Shown: positions 18,287 through 26,561 of the stretch, piece after piece | Layout: the number at the start of each line of letters is the position of its first letter | Numbering within the stretch: the first letter of the stretch is position 1 | NCBI RefSeq assembly: GCF_022627955.1 | Contig: NZ_JABXGD010000009.1 | Coordinates: forward strand, 1-64,000 | Length of the DNA: 64,000 nt | Source of the DNA: Microbacterium sp. C5A9 | Lineage (GTDB): Bacteria > Actinomycetota > Actinomycetes > Actinomycetales > Microbacteriaceae | Reading direction: 5' to 3' | Position numbers and translations under genes: made by a program | Notes under the pieces: model-generated | Databases searched by the model: none | What the model was told of the DNA's origin: nothing | The model's input: the letters and a program-made list of their open reading frames with translations, nothing else

Positions 18287-19536
18287 GCTGCTCCCTTCGG
18301 CGCGGGGATCCCCCGCGCGCGGATCGTCTCGTACACCCGTCGGGTGTTGCGTCCGTCGCGGAACGCATGCATCTCCGCGCTGAGCGTAGCGGACCTCGCG
18401 GAAGCGTCTGCGAACGCCACGTCGTCGTCGAGCAGCTGCGCGAGCCGTGCGAGCAGCGCTCCCCAGTCGGCCGCGGGGTCCTCGCCCGCCACGTCCTGAA
18501 AGCGTCCGTAGAACCCGCGAGTCCGCGCGTACTCGTCCGCGTCGGGAGCGAGGAAGAGCACCGGCATCGCGATCAGCCCGACGTCGTACGCGAGCGACGA
18601 GTAGTCGGTCACGAGCACGTCGACCGCGGGGAGCACGGGCGTCACGTCGGGAAGCACGTCGGACCCCAGCGTCCGCACCCGATCCGTGGGCAGAGGCGGT
18701 GCGTACCCGCCCGCGCCGAGCGGGTGCGAGCGGACGAGCAGGATCGCATCGTGCTCGTCGAGCACCGCGACGATCCGCTCCCACTGCTGCGCTGACGGCA
18801 CCGCGGGATCCGGGGATCCGTCGCGCCATGTCGGCGCGTAGAGGATCGTCCGTGCACTCCCCGGCAGAGAGCCGACGGCGTCGCGGAGGCGTGCGCGGGC
18901 CGTGTCGCGGCGGTCGTGGCTCGACCCGGCCGAGAGCACATCGACACGGGGCTCCCCTGTCACGACGACCCGGTCATCGCCGAGAGCGAACGCCGACTCG
19001 AGGCGTCCTCGCGCACGGTGCGATGCCGCCGGGAGCACCCGAATGCGCTGTGCCGTGGCCCGGTACAGCAGCGCGACGACTCGGCGCAGCATCGGCGCTC
19101 CCGGGACGTCGGGGACCTGGACCGTCGCCGGTGAATCCAGGCCGATGCGCTTGAGCGGGATCCCGTGCCAGAGCTGCACCACGAACGCGCCGGAGTTCGC
19201 GTACCGGTTCACATCTCCCAGACCGTGAGTGACGACGAGCACTCCGGCGCGGGCGGTCGCCCACCATCCGCGCAGTCCGGACTTCGGGACCGTGCGGATG
19301 CCGAGTTCGGCCGCATCTCGCTCTTCCCGTTCCGACGATGTGAGCCACAGGGTGTCGTGTCCGTGTTCGGCGGCGACACGCTGCAGAGCCAGGGCACCGT
19401 CCCCGATACCCGCGCCGCACCCGAAGACCCAGCGATCACCACGCGGGACGAGGGCCGTTCCGACGCGTCCGGCGAGGTAGAGCGGGATCCTGAGCAGCTT
19501 GGCCGCATTGCCGGAGCCGAAGGAGAAGGACGCCAC
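18283..19536 (-). CDS. CDP-glycerol glycerophosphotransferase family protein (3)
   Basis: The 417-residue protein shares QLWHGIPLKRIGL, YAPTWRDGSPDP and VTDYSSLAYDVGLIAMP with its downstream neighbour but lacks that protein's N-terminal extension. The GTG start at 19536 is six bases after TAGGCT. Both lie within a perfect 20-bp hairpin (19523-19569) that also appears to end the htrA transcript, so its first codons are encoded by a terminator stem. The stop overlaps the next gene by four bases. It probably acts on the same teichoic-acid-like polymer. Confidence 0.85.
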   Translation of the reverse strand: MASFSFGSGNAAKLLRIPLYLAGRVGTALVPRGDRWVFGCGAGIGDGALALQRVAAEHGHDTLWLTSSEREERDAAELGIRTVPKSGLRGWWATARAGVLVVTHGLGDVNRYANSGAFVVQLWHGIPLKRIGLDSPATVQVPDVPGAPMLRRVVALLYRATAQRIRVLPAASHRARGRLESAFALGDDRVVVTGEPRVDVLSAGSSHDRRDTARARLRDAVGSLPGSARTILYAPTWRDGSPDPAVPSAQQWERIVAVLDEHDAILLVRSHPLGAGGYAPPLPTDRVRTLGSDVLPDVTPVLPAVDVLVTDYSSLAYDVGLIAMPVLFLAPDADEYARTRGFYGRFQDVAGEDPAADWGALLARLAQLLDDDVAFADASARSATLSAEMHAFRDGRNTRRVYETIRARGIPAPKGAA

Positions 19537-19569
19537 CCCGCGAGCCTATCGCGGGGTGGCGTCCTTCTC
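19523..19569 (-). promoter_or_regulatory. Composite terminator hairpin and leaderless promoter
   Basis: A perfect 20-bp inverted repeat (arms 19523-19542 and 19550-19569) encloses a seven-base loop. On the minus strand the loop reads ATAGGCT, so six of its seven bases form the -10 hexamer TAGGCT. The GTG start of the downstream gene (19536) lies in the stem six bases later. The hairpin begins 22 bases after the htrA stop. It can thus end one transcript while containing the promoter and start codon of the next. Confidence 0.7.
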
Positions 19570-19591
19570 GGCGCACTCGTCGTGACTGTCG

Positions 19592-21142
19592 TCAGCCGGC
19601 GAGCGTCCCCAGGGTCACATCGATCTCGTACTCCTTGCCGCCACGGATGTACGTGACGGTGGCGTCGCTGCCGCCGGCCGCCGCGCGGACCTGCGCGGTG
19701 AGGTCGGTGGCGCTCGTGACGGGCACTCCGTTGAACGCCGTCACGACGTCGTTCGCCTTGAGGCCCGCCGCCGCCGCAGCACCTCCGTCGGACACGTTCG
19801 CGATCAGCGCGCCGGCGACCTCGGCGTTCTCCGCGCTCGCGGCATCCTGCACCGAGGCGCCGAGCAGACCATGGCTCGCGGCACCGTCGGCGATGATCTC
19901 CTGCGACACGCGCTTCGCGACGTTCGAGGGGATCGCGAAGCCGATGCCGATCGAGCCCGACTCCTCGGAGCTGCCCGAGCTCGCGATGGCCACGTTGATG
20001 CCGATGAGCTCACCCTTGCTGTTGACGAGGGCACCGCCGGAGTTTCCGTGGTTGATGGCGGCATCGGTCTGAATGACGGCGATCGAGATCGACTCCGACG
20101 TCTGCTGCGAGGTGTTGCCGGGAAGGTCGAACTGGAACGGACCCTCACCCTGCCCGTTCTCCGGAGACTCCTCCTGCTGAGGGGCATCCTCCGACGACGA
20201 GTCGGGCAGCGCGGACGACGCGATCTGGATGCTGCGGTTGAGCGCGCTGACGATGCCGGTGGTGACCGAGTTCGACAGGCCCAGCGGCGCGCCGAGCGCC
20301 ACCGCGGTGTCACCGACGTTGAGGTCGGAGGAGTCCGCGAAGTCCATCGGCGTGAGGTCCGTCGCATCCGTGAGCTTGATCACGGCGAGGTCGTAGAGCG
20401 GATCCGTACCGACCACCGTTGCCGAGAAGATGCGACCGTCGGAGGTCGTGACGCGGATCGTGGGGTCGGCGACCGCGCCGCCGAGCGTGACGACGTGGGT
20501 GTTCGTCAGCACGTATCCGTCGTCGCTGATGATGACGCCCGAGCCGCTGCCCGCTTCGCTCGACCCTGCGACCTCGATCGTGACCACCGACGGGAGCGCG
20601 GCGGTCGCCACCGCGGTCGTCTCGTTCACCGACCCGGGGTTGTTCACCGTCACGGTCTCGGGCCCCTGGGCGACGCCGGTCGAGTTCTGGTTCGAGATGC
20701 CGTTGAGGATCGCCCCGCCGCCGAAGCCGGCGACACCGCCGACGAGAGCCGCAGCGACCACGATCGCGGCGAACTTCACTCCGGCGCGAGGCTTCTCCTT
20801 GACCTTGGGGGCACCGGGTGTCGGCTCGCCGCCGACGCCGGGCTGCGCCGCGGTGTGGATGCCGAATGCGGCCCCGGGGGCGCTGGCGGTCGCTGCGCCG
20901 GGGGCCTGCGGTGCCGCGTACGGCGACTCGGGGCGCGGCGGAGTGCCGACCGGGTGCTGCGCGGCGGGAGGCGACGTGAAGGTCTGCGGGACCTCGTGCC
21001 CCTGACCGACGTTCGCGGCGGCGCGAGGGGTCTCAGCGGCTGCCTGGGTCGTCGAACGGTCGACGACCTCTGCTGCCTCGGTGGACGGCACGGCGTCGTG
21101 CGACGCGGGTACCGAGTGGTCCTGGGTGCTGTCTTCGTTCAT
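19592..21142 (-). CDS. HtrA/DegP-type trypsin-like serine protease with PDZ domain
   Basis: The 516-residue protein has a cytoplasmic Pro/Ala/Gly-rich region of about 110 residues and one membrane helix (about 120-145). A trypsin-like domain carries the triad in LTNTHVV (His), YDLAVIKL (Asp) and NHGNSGGALVN (Ser); a C-terminal PDZ domain ends the protein. It would degrade or refold damaged proteins outside the membrane. I chose ATG 21142 because AAGGAG stands eight bases upstream; a TTG six codons earlier is less likely. A long acidic insert between the Asp and Ser motifs (QQEESPENGQGEGPFQ) is unusual in length. The gene diverges from an aminotransferase gene. Confidence 0.92.
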   Translation of the reverse strand: MNEDSTQDHSVPASHDAVPSTEAAEVVDRSTTQAAAETPRAAANVGQGHEVPQTFTSPPAAQHPVGTPPRPESPYAAPQAPGAATASAPGAAFGIHTAAQPGVGGEPTPGAPKVKEKPRAGVKFAAIVVAAALVGGVAGFGGGAILNGISNQNSTGVAQGPETVTVNNPGSVNETTAVATAALPSVVTIEVAGSSEAGSGSGVIISDDGYVLTNTHVVTLGGAVADPTIRVTTSDGRIFSATVVGTDPLYDLAVIKLTDATDLTPMDFADSSDLNVGDTAVALGAPLGLSNSVTTGIVSALNRSIQIASSALPDSSSEDAPQQEESPENGQGEGPFQFDLPGNTSQQTSESISIAVIQTDAAINHGNSGGALVNSKGELIGINVAIASSGSSEESGSIGIGFAIPSNVAKRVSQEIIADGAASHGLLGASVQDAASAENAEVAGALIANVSDGGAAAAAGLKANDVVTAFNGVPVTSATDLTAQVRAAAGGSDATVTYIRGGKEYEIDVTLGTLAG

Positions 21143-21227
21143 GGTGTGCTCCTTCAACAACGCCCCTTCAGAGTGACGTGTGTATCTGTGCGTTTCGTAT
21201 GGCGAAGATGAGTTTCACCTATGGCCT

Positions 21228-21233
21228 TAGCCT
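21228..21233 (+). promoter_or_regulatory. Leaderless -10 element of the aminotransferase gene
   Basis: TAGCCT lies seven bases before ATG 21241. Confidence 0.6.
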
Positions 21234-21240
21234 GTTCTTC

Positions 21241-22440
21241 ATGAGTGTCATCCCCGGCGCATGGCGGCGCACGGCAGCGGGAGCCGGTCTGCTCGCATCC
21301 GACGGAACCGTCGCGCCCACCATCTTCGCAGAGATGTCAGCAGCTGCGGCCAGAACCGGCGCGATCAATCTCGGACAGGGGTTTCCGGACGAGGACGGAC
21401 CCACCGAGGTGCTCGAGGCGGCTCGGGCCGCGATCGCCGCCGGCGCCAACCAGTACCCACCCGGGCGGGGCGTCCCCGATCTGCTCGCGGCGATCAGCGA
21501 GCATCAGCGACGCTTCTACGGACTCGAGGTCGACGCCGCGACGGAGGTGATCGTGACGGCGGGCGCGACCGAGGCTCTGACCGCGACGATCCTCGCGCTG
21601 ATCGATGGGCCGGACGACGAGGTCGTCGTGTTCGAGCCGTACTACGACTCGTATGCGGCGGCGGTGGCGTTGGCGGGTGCTCGGCTGCGCACCGTCCCGC
21701 TGCGGGCCCCCGACTTCCAGCCCGACCTCGATCGCCTCGCTGCGACCGTCACCGATCGCACCCGCATCATCCTGGTCAATGATCCGCACAACCCCACCGG
21801 CGCCGTGTTCGACCACGAGGTCCTCGCGGAGGTGGTCCGACTCGCTGAGAAGCACGATGCGGTGATCGTCACCGACGAGGTCTACGAGCACCTGGCCTTC
21901 CGTGCCCCGCACACCCCGATCGCCACACTGCCGGGGGCAGCCGCACGCACGCTGACGATCTCGTCTGCCGGCAAGACGTTCTCGACCACGGGGTGGAAGA
22001 TCGGCTGGGTGCACGGCCCGGCGGCCCTCATCACCGCCGTCCTCACGGTCAAGCAGTACCTGACATACGTCAACGGCTCGCCCCTGCAGCCGGCCGTCGC
22101 CGTCGGATTGCGGCTCGGCGACGAGTACTTCACCGGGGCGGCGTCGCTGCTCGCCCGCAAACACGAGATCCTCGGAGCCGGCCTGACCGCGGCGGGGTTC
22201 ACGGTGCTCGCTCCGCAGGGCGGCTACTTCACGGTCGCCGATGCGACGGCGCTGGGCGGATCGGACACCGCCGCGTTCTGTCGCGCCCTTCCCGAACGGG
22301 CGGGAGTCGTCGCGATCCCGCTGTCGGCCTTCGTCTCGGAAGCCCATCGGGGCGATGTCGCCGGACTCGTGCGATTCGCGGCGTGCAAGCGCGTCGAGGT
22401 GCTCGAGGAGGCGGCGCAGCGCCTGGCGGCCAGCTTCTGA
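21241..22440 (+). CDS. PLP-dependent aminotransferase, class I/II (DapC/kynurenine-aminotransferase-like)
   Basis: The 399-residue fold-type I enzyme begins its core with INLGQGFPDEDGP and has NDPHNPTGAVF and the PLP-lysine segment SSAGKTFSTTGWKIGW (Lys near 242). The opening resembles M. tuberculosis Rv0858c, proposed as an N-succinyl-diaminopimelate aminotransferase. The same motifs occur in kynurenine and methionine aminotransferases of the YbdL group. A second DapC candidate at 62298-63410 is better placed for lysine synthesis, so this one may have another substrate. ATG 21241 is leaderless. It converges on the nitrilase-family gene with a 15-base gap. Confidence 0.85.
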   Translation: MSVIPGAWRRTAAGAGLLASDGTVAPTIFAEMSAAAARTGAINLGQGFPDEDGPTEVLEAARAAIAAGANQYPPGRGVPDLLAAISEHQRRFYGLEVDAATEVIVTAGATEALTATILALIDGPDDEVVVFEPYYDSYAAAVALAGARLRTVPLRAPDFQPDLDRLAATVTDRTRIILVNDPHNPTGAVFDHEVLAEVVRLAEKHDAVIVTDEVYEHLAFRAPHTPIATLPGAAARTLTISSAGKTFSTTGWKIGWVHGPAALITAVLTVKQYLTYVNGSPLQPAVAVGLRLGDEYFTGAASLLARKHEILGAGLTAAGFTVLAPQGGYFTVADATALGGSDTAAFCRALPERAGVVAIPLSAFVSEAHRGDVAGLVRFAACKRVEVLEEAAQRLAASF

Positions 22441-22455
22441 AGCGCACGGACGTCG

Positions 22456-23268
22456 TCAGCGCGGGACCACCGCGTACCGCCGCACACGGAGCGACGGGTT
22501 GCTCTCGCGCACGCGATCGATCGCCGAGCGCTCGACGGATGCCACCGCGATGCCCTCGCTCAGGCCCACGCCCGCGATCACGACGCCCTGCGGGTCGATG
22601 ATCTGCGAGTGCCCCACGCCGACGGGGGCCGGGTGGTCCGCCGCGACCACATACGCCGTGCTCTCGATCGCCCGAGCCGCGAGGAGCGTGGTCCAGTGGT
22701 GCTCCTTGAGGGGGCCGCGCACCCACTCGGCGGGGACGACCAGCACATCGGCTCCGGCGTCGACCAGCGTGCGCGCCACCTCGGGGAAGCGCAGGTCATA
22801 ACAGGTGAGGAGGCCGAAGCGGATGCCGGCGACCTCGAAGGTGGCGGCGCCGAGGTCGCCCGCCGCGATCCACTCCGACTCCGTCTGGCCGAAGGCGTCG
22901 TAGAGATGCTGCTTCCGGTAGGTCGCGAGGACGCCATCCCCGCGCACGGCGACGACCGTGTTGTGCACGTGGCGCGCGTCGGAGGCAGTCTCGACGAGAC
23001 CCGCGACGATCACGACCCCGTGATCCGCCGCGAGCGCCGTGAGCGTCGACACGAAGTCGCCCTCGAGCGTCTCCGCATTAGCCGCGAGGGTCTCGTCCAG
23101 GGGATCGACGAAGTAGCTCGAGTACTCGGGGAACACGATGAGGCGAGCGCCGCGCGACGCGGCATCCGCGGTCATCGCGGCGATCCGGTCGCGGTTGTCC
23201 TCTCGCGACGCCGTGGGCGCGAACTGGCAGACGGCGACGGGAACGGCTGCGGACACGGTCTCGGTCAT
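22456..23268 (-). CDS. Carbon-nitrogen hydrolase (nitrilase superfamily)
   Basis: The 270-residue protein has the Glu-Lys-Cys triad of the nitrilase superfamily: E48 in IVFPEYS, K119 in YRKQHLYD and C156 in LLTCYDLRFPE. These cytosolic enzymes hydrolyse small amides. The closest general resemblance is to omega-amidase/Nit-type proteins, which remove alpha-ketoglutaramate or deaminated glutathione. The converging DapC/kynurenine-type aminotransferase would make an omega-amidase role attractive, but this is inference. ATG 23268 is chosen over an earlier codon because GGATGAGGG precedes it. Confidence 0.87.
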   Translation of the reverse strand: MTETVSAAVPVAVCQFAPTASREDNRDRIAAMTADAASRGARLIVFPEYSSYFVDPLDETLAANAETLEGDFVSTLTALAADHGVVIVAGLVETASDARHVHNTVVAVRGDGVLATYRKQHLYDAFGQTESEWIAAGDLGAATFEVAGIRFGLLTCYDLRFPEVARTLVDAGADVLVVPAEWVRGPLKEHHWTTLLAARAIESTAYVVAADHPAPVGVGHSQIIDPQGVVIAGVGLSEGIAVASVERSAIDRVRESNPSLRVRRYAVVPR

Positions 23269-23347
23269 GCCCTCATCCTTGCGCATCGGGCGGACGGCGG
23301 CCTCGATTCGCGCACTCCCGATTCACGTGTTAGGCTATTCAACGTGC

Positions 23348-23421
23348 CGCGGGGTGGAGCAGTTCGGTAGCTCGCCGGGCTCATAACCCGGAGGTCGCAG
23401 GTTCAAATCCTGTCCCCGCAA
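23348..23421 (+). tRNA. Initiator tRNA-fMet (CAT)
   Basis: The cloverleaf is complete. The acceptor stem is CGCGGGG/CCCCGCA with a C1-A72 mismatch. The D arm is GAGC/GCTC. The anticodon stem is CCGGG/CCCGG around CTCATAA (anticodon 23382-23384). The T arm is GCAGG-TTCAAAT-CCTGT. The unpaired first position and three consecutive G-C pairs in the anticodon stem identify the initiator. CCA is not encoded. A TAGGCT hexamer at 23331-23336 is a possible -10, and a strong hairpin follows. Confidence 0.96.
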
Positions 23422-23437
23422 CGAGAATGCGACACAC

Positions 23438-23479
23438 GAAAGGCCCCTGATCGGGAGAAATCCAGATCAGGGGCCTTTC
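23438..23479 (+). terminator. tRNA-fMet terminator hairpin
   Basis: A perfect 15-bp stem pairs GAAAGGCCCCTGATC with GATCAGGGGCCTTTC around a 12-base loop, 17 bases after the tRNA. The stem ends in TTTC rather than a long U-tract. Confidence 0.85.
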
Positions 23480-23568
23480 GCATGTCCGCACGACACCGGC
23501 GCGTGGACATCTCCCGTGTCTGCTGCGGCCTCGGCCCCCACGGCGGCGCGTGGCCCTCCTCCGGAGAC

Positions 23569-23604
23569 GACTGATGCCGCCCCTCGGGAGGGGCGGCATC
23601 AGTC
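23569..23604 (-). terminator. Terminator hairpin of the UPF0182 gene
   Basis: A perfect 17-bp inverted repeat with a two-base centre (arms 23569-23585 and 23588-23604) begins 14 bases beyond the UPF0182 stop. Together with the tRNA terminator it separates the two converging units. The other bases between 23480 and 23568 show no gene. Confidence 0.8.
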
Positions 23605-23617
23605 ACTGCAGGGGTGG

Positions 23618-26515
23618 CTACTCCCCCGAGTCCGCTTCCAGTCCGAGCAGCGTGTTCACGGCATCCGTGAGTCGCTTGTCGGCCTCGGCGAACTTGGTGA
23701 GGTCACCTTCCTTGAGGGCGGCCTCACGGTCGGTGAGCGCCTGCTGTGCGGCGGCGAGCGCCTCGGCTTCTGCATCCGTCGGCACGGTCGGCTCGGTGGG
23801 CACCTCACCGGTGTCGGGATCCGGCTCGGTCGGTTCGACCTGATCGTCTCCACCTGTCGCTCCGGAGTCGCCGCCGAAGAGGGTGTCGAGCGCCGCGGTG
23901 AGCGTGTCCTCGAATGCGACCTTGTCACCGAAGGCCACGAGGACCTTCTGCAGTCGCGGCAGCTTGGTCCCCTCGGACGACTGCACGTAGACCGGCTGCA
24001 CGTAGAGAAGACCGCCACCGACGGGCAGTGTCAGCAGGTTTCCGTAGAGCACCTCCGACTCACCCTGCTGGAGCAGGTTGAGCTGCGGCACCACGGCCGT
24101 GTCGGAGTTGTACGTGTTCTGCACCTGACCGGGACCGGGCACTGTGGTGTCGGTGTCGATCTCGAGCATCCTGAGCTGCCCGTACCCCTCGGCCTTGACG
24201 CCGGCCTCGGACCCTGCGTCCGAGTCGACGGCGAGATAGCCCATCAGAACATCTCGGTTGCCGCCGCTCCCCGTCGCCGACGGGATGAACGTCGAGAACA
24301 TCGAGAACCGGGGCGAATCCTGACCCGGCATCTGCATCGTCAGGTAGTACGGAGGCTGGAGCACCGCGTCGCTGCGCGGGTCGTTGGGCGTCTGCCAGCG
24401 GTTGTCCTGCTGGGCGAACGAACCGGCGGTGTCGATGTGGTAGATCCCGAGGACGTCGCGCTGGACCTTGAAGAGGTCGGTCGGGTAGCGCACGTGGCTC
24501 ATCAGGTCCGACGACATGTCGCTGACCGGCTTGAGCGTCGTCGGGTAGATGTTCTGCCAGCTCTGCAGCACGGGATCCTCGTCGTCCCAGGCGTACAGCG
24601 TCACCGATCCGTCGTAGGCGTCGACCGTGGCCTTGACCGAGTTGCGGATGTAGTTGATCTCGTCGATCGCAAGGGTCGGCGAGGGGATGTTCGAGTCGGC
24701 GATCGCCTCGGACAGGCTCACGCTCGTCGAGTAGGGATACGTCGAGCTCGTGGTGTACCCGTCGATGATCCAGACCACACGCCCGTCGACGACACTCGGG
24801 TACGGGTCGCTGTCGAGCTCGAGGTACGGCGCCACCTTCTGCACGCGCGTCTTCGGGTCGCGGTCGTAGAGGATCTGCGACTCGTCGTTCACCAGGTTGG
24901 AGAAGAGGATCTGCTCGGACTGGAACTTGAGCGCGTAGAGGAGCTTGGTGAACGTGTTGCCGATCGCCGGCCCGCCGTCGCCCTCGAACGTGGTCTTGGT
25001 CTCGGTAGACCCGTCCTTGCCTCGCGGGTAGTCGATCTCGACGGGGTCAGTGCCGTCCGGAGATCCGACGATCGAGTACTCGGGCGAGTTCTCGCCGAAG
25101 TAGACGCGAGGTTCGAACTCCTCCTGCTCGGTGAGGAATCCGGCGGACGGGATGCCGCGCTCGAGGAAGACGGGCTCGCCGTCGGGCGTGCGCTGGTTTC
25201 CCGCTGCGACGACGAGTCCGTAGCCGTGCGTGTAGACGGCTGCGCGGTTGTTCCAGTTGGTGACGTCGACGCCCTCCATGTCGAGGTCGCGCACGGAGAC
25301 GACGGTGTCCTGCATCTCGCCGTCGATCTCATAGCGGTCGACGTCGAGGTTCTCCTGGAACTGGTAGTAGCCGCGGTACTGCTCGAGCTGGCGCACCGCA
25401 GGGCTGATGACGGCGGGGTCGACGATGCGGATGGATGCGGTCGTCTCCGCGTCCTCGCGCAGCTGACCCGCTTCGGCGTCGGTCTCGGCCTCGAACGGCG
25501 TGGTCTCGAGGTTCGCGACGCCGTAGGCCTCCTTCGTGCCGTCGATGTTCTTCTGATAGAACTCGGCCTGGTAGGCGTTCTGGTTCGGGCGCACCTGGAA
25601 GGTGGTCACGGCCCACGGGAATCCGACCCCGACGACCAGCGACGCGACGATGAGCAGAGCGGTCGCCGCGAGCGGGAAGCGCCAGCGGCCGATGACGGCC
25701 GTGACGAAGAACAGGATCGCCACGATCGCGGCGATGATCGCGAGGATCGCGAGACCCGGGATGGTCGCGTTGACACCCGTGTACGCGGGGCCGACGATCC
25801 GGTCGTCCTGCGCGACGAGCGTCTTGTAGCGGTCGAGCCACAGGCTGGCCGCCTGCACGAGCAGGTACAGACCGGCGATGACCGCGAGCTGGATGCGGGC
25901 CGGCTTCGAGATGCGCAGCTCGCCCTGGCCGATGCGGACCGAGCCGTAGAGGTACGACACCAGTGCGGTCACGATCAGCGTGAGCAGGAGCACGGCAGAC
26001 ACGAAGGCGAGCAGGATCGAGTAGAACGGCATCGCGAACATGTAGAACCCGGTGTCCAGGCCGAACTGCGGGTCGAGGGTGTCGGTGGCGACGCCGTTGG
26101 CCCACAGCCACACCGTCTTCCACTGGCTCGCGGCCGAGAAGCCGGCGAACAGACCGAAGAAGATCGGCATGCCCCACATCGCGAGGCGGCGGAGCGGCTC
26201 GATGACCTCCTGGTACCGGTCGAGCTGCGAGCTGAGCCGCACGTAGACCGGCCGCAGACGGTACGCCAGCTGTATCGCGACGAACAGCGGCACGGCCATG
26301 CCGAGGAACCCGACGACGAACATCACCGCCGTGGCGAACCACTGGGTGGTGAGAACTCCCGCGAAGCCCACCTGGTCGAACCAGAGGAATTCGGTGTAGA
26401 ACGACGCGAAGACGAAGAAGACGGCGATCAGCGCGGCGATGATCGCCAACGAGATGCCGAAGATTCTTCGCGAGGTTCGGGGAGTGGCCGGGTTCGGTGC
26501 AGAAGTCGAGGTCAC
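23618..26515 (-). CDS. UPF0182 family membrane protein
   Basis: The 965-residue protein has about seven membrane helices in its first 290 residues (first at about 21-43). A large extracytoplasmic part follows, with conserved-looking VYTHGYGLVVAAGN, GENSPEYSIVG and YPTDLFKVQRDVLGIYH. The C-terminal 90 residues are acidic, Pro/Thr-rich and then helical. UPF0182 (M. tuberculosis Rv3193c) is conserved across Actinobacteria without a settled function. The GTG start at 26515 lies six bases after TAGGAT. The PDZ/Lon-like protease gene is immediately upstream on the same strand. Confidence 0.92.
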   Translation of the reverse strand: MTSTSAPNPATPRTSRRIFGISLAIIAALIAVFFVFASFYTEFLWFDQVGFAGVLTTQWFATAVMFVVGFLGMAVPLFVAIQLAYRLRPVYVRLSSQLDRYQEVIEPLRRLAMWGMPIFFGLFAGFSAASQWKTVWLWANGVATDTLDPQFGLDTGFYMFAMPFYSILLAFVSAVLLLTLIVTALVSYLYGSVRIGQGELRISKPARIQLAVIAGLYLLVQAASLWLDRYKTLVAQDDRIVGPAYTGVNATIPGLAILAIIAAIVAILFFVTAVIGRWRFPLAATALLIVASLVVGVGFPWAVTTFQVRPNQNAYQAEFYQKNIDGTKEAYGVANLETTPFEAETDAEAGQLREDAETTASIRIVDPAVISPAVRQLEQYRGYYQFQENLDVDRYEIDGEMQDTVVSVRDLDMEGVDVTNWNNRAAVYTHGYGLVVAAGNQRTPDGEPVFLERGIPSAGFLTEQEEFEPRVYFGENSPEYSIVGSPDGTDPVEIDYPRGKDGSTETKTTFEGDGGPAIGNTFTKLLYALKFQSEQILFSNLVNDESQILYDRDPKTRVQKVAPYLELDSDPYPSVVDGRVVWIIDGYTTSSTYPYSTSVSLSEAIADSNIPSPTLAIDEINYIRNSVKATVDAYDGSVTLYAWDDEDPVLQSWQNIYPTTLKPVSDMSSDLMSHVRYPTDLFKVQRDVLGIYHIDTAGSFAQQDNRWQTPNDPRSDAVLQPPYYLTMQMPGQDSPRFSMFSTFIPSATGSGGNRDVLMGYLAVDSDAGSEAGVKAEGYGQLRMLEIDTDTTVPGPGQVQNTYNSDTAVVPQLNLLQQGESEVLYGNLLTLPVGGGLLYVQPVYVQSSEGTKLPRLQKVLVAFGDKVAFEDTLTAALDTLFGGDSGATGGDDQVEPTEPDPDTGEVPTEPTVPTDAEAEALAAAQQALTDREAALKEGDLTKFAEADKRLTDAVNTLLGLEADSGE

Positions 26516-26521
26516 CGTTCC

Positions 26522-26527
26522 ATCCTA
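26522..26527 (-). promoter_or_regulatory. Leaderless -10 element of the UPF0182 gene
   Basis: TAGGAT on the minus strand lies six bases before GTG 26515. Confidence 0.6.
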
Positions 26528-26561
26528 GGCATCCCTTACTGTGCTGCGGCTGTCATCCCGG

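Noticed and set aside
18287..18829. In-frame upstream extension of CDP-glycerol transferase 2
   Set aside because: It lies wholly within transferase 3 on the same strand, and the ATGA overlap at 18283-18286 defines the start.
21143..21227. Sigma-E-type promoter for htrA
   Set aside because: GAAAC and CGTC-like sequences occur on the minus strand, but their spacing is too short for an ECF promoter.
23484..23568. Possible integration site downstream of tRNA-fMet
   Set aside because: No repeat of the tRNA 3' end, no integrase and no change in gene content are visible; the sequence leads straight to a terminator and a core gene.
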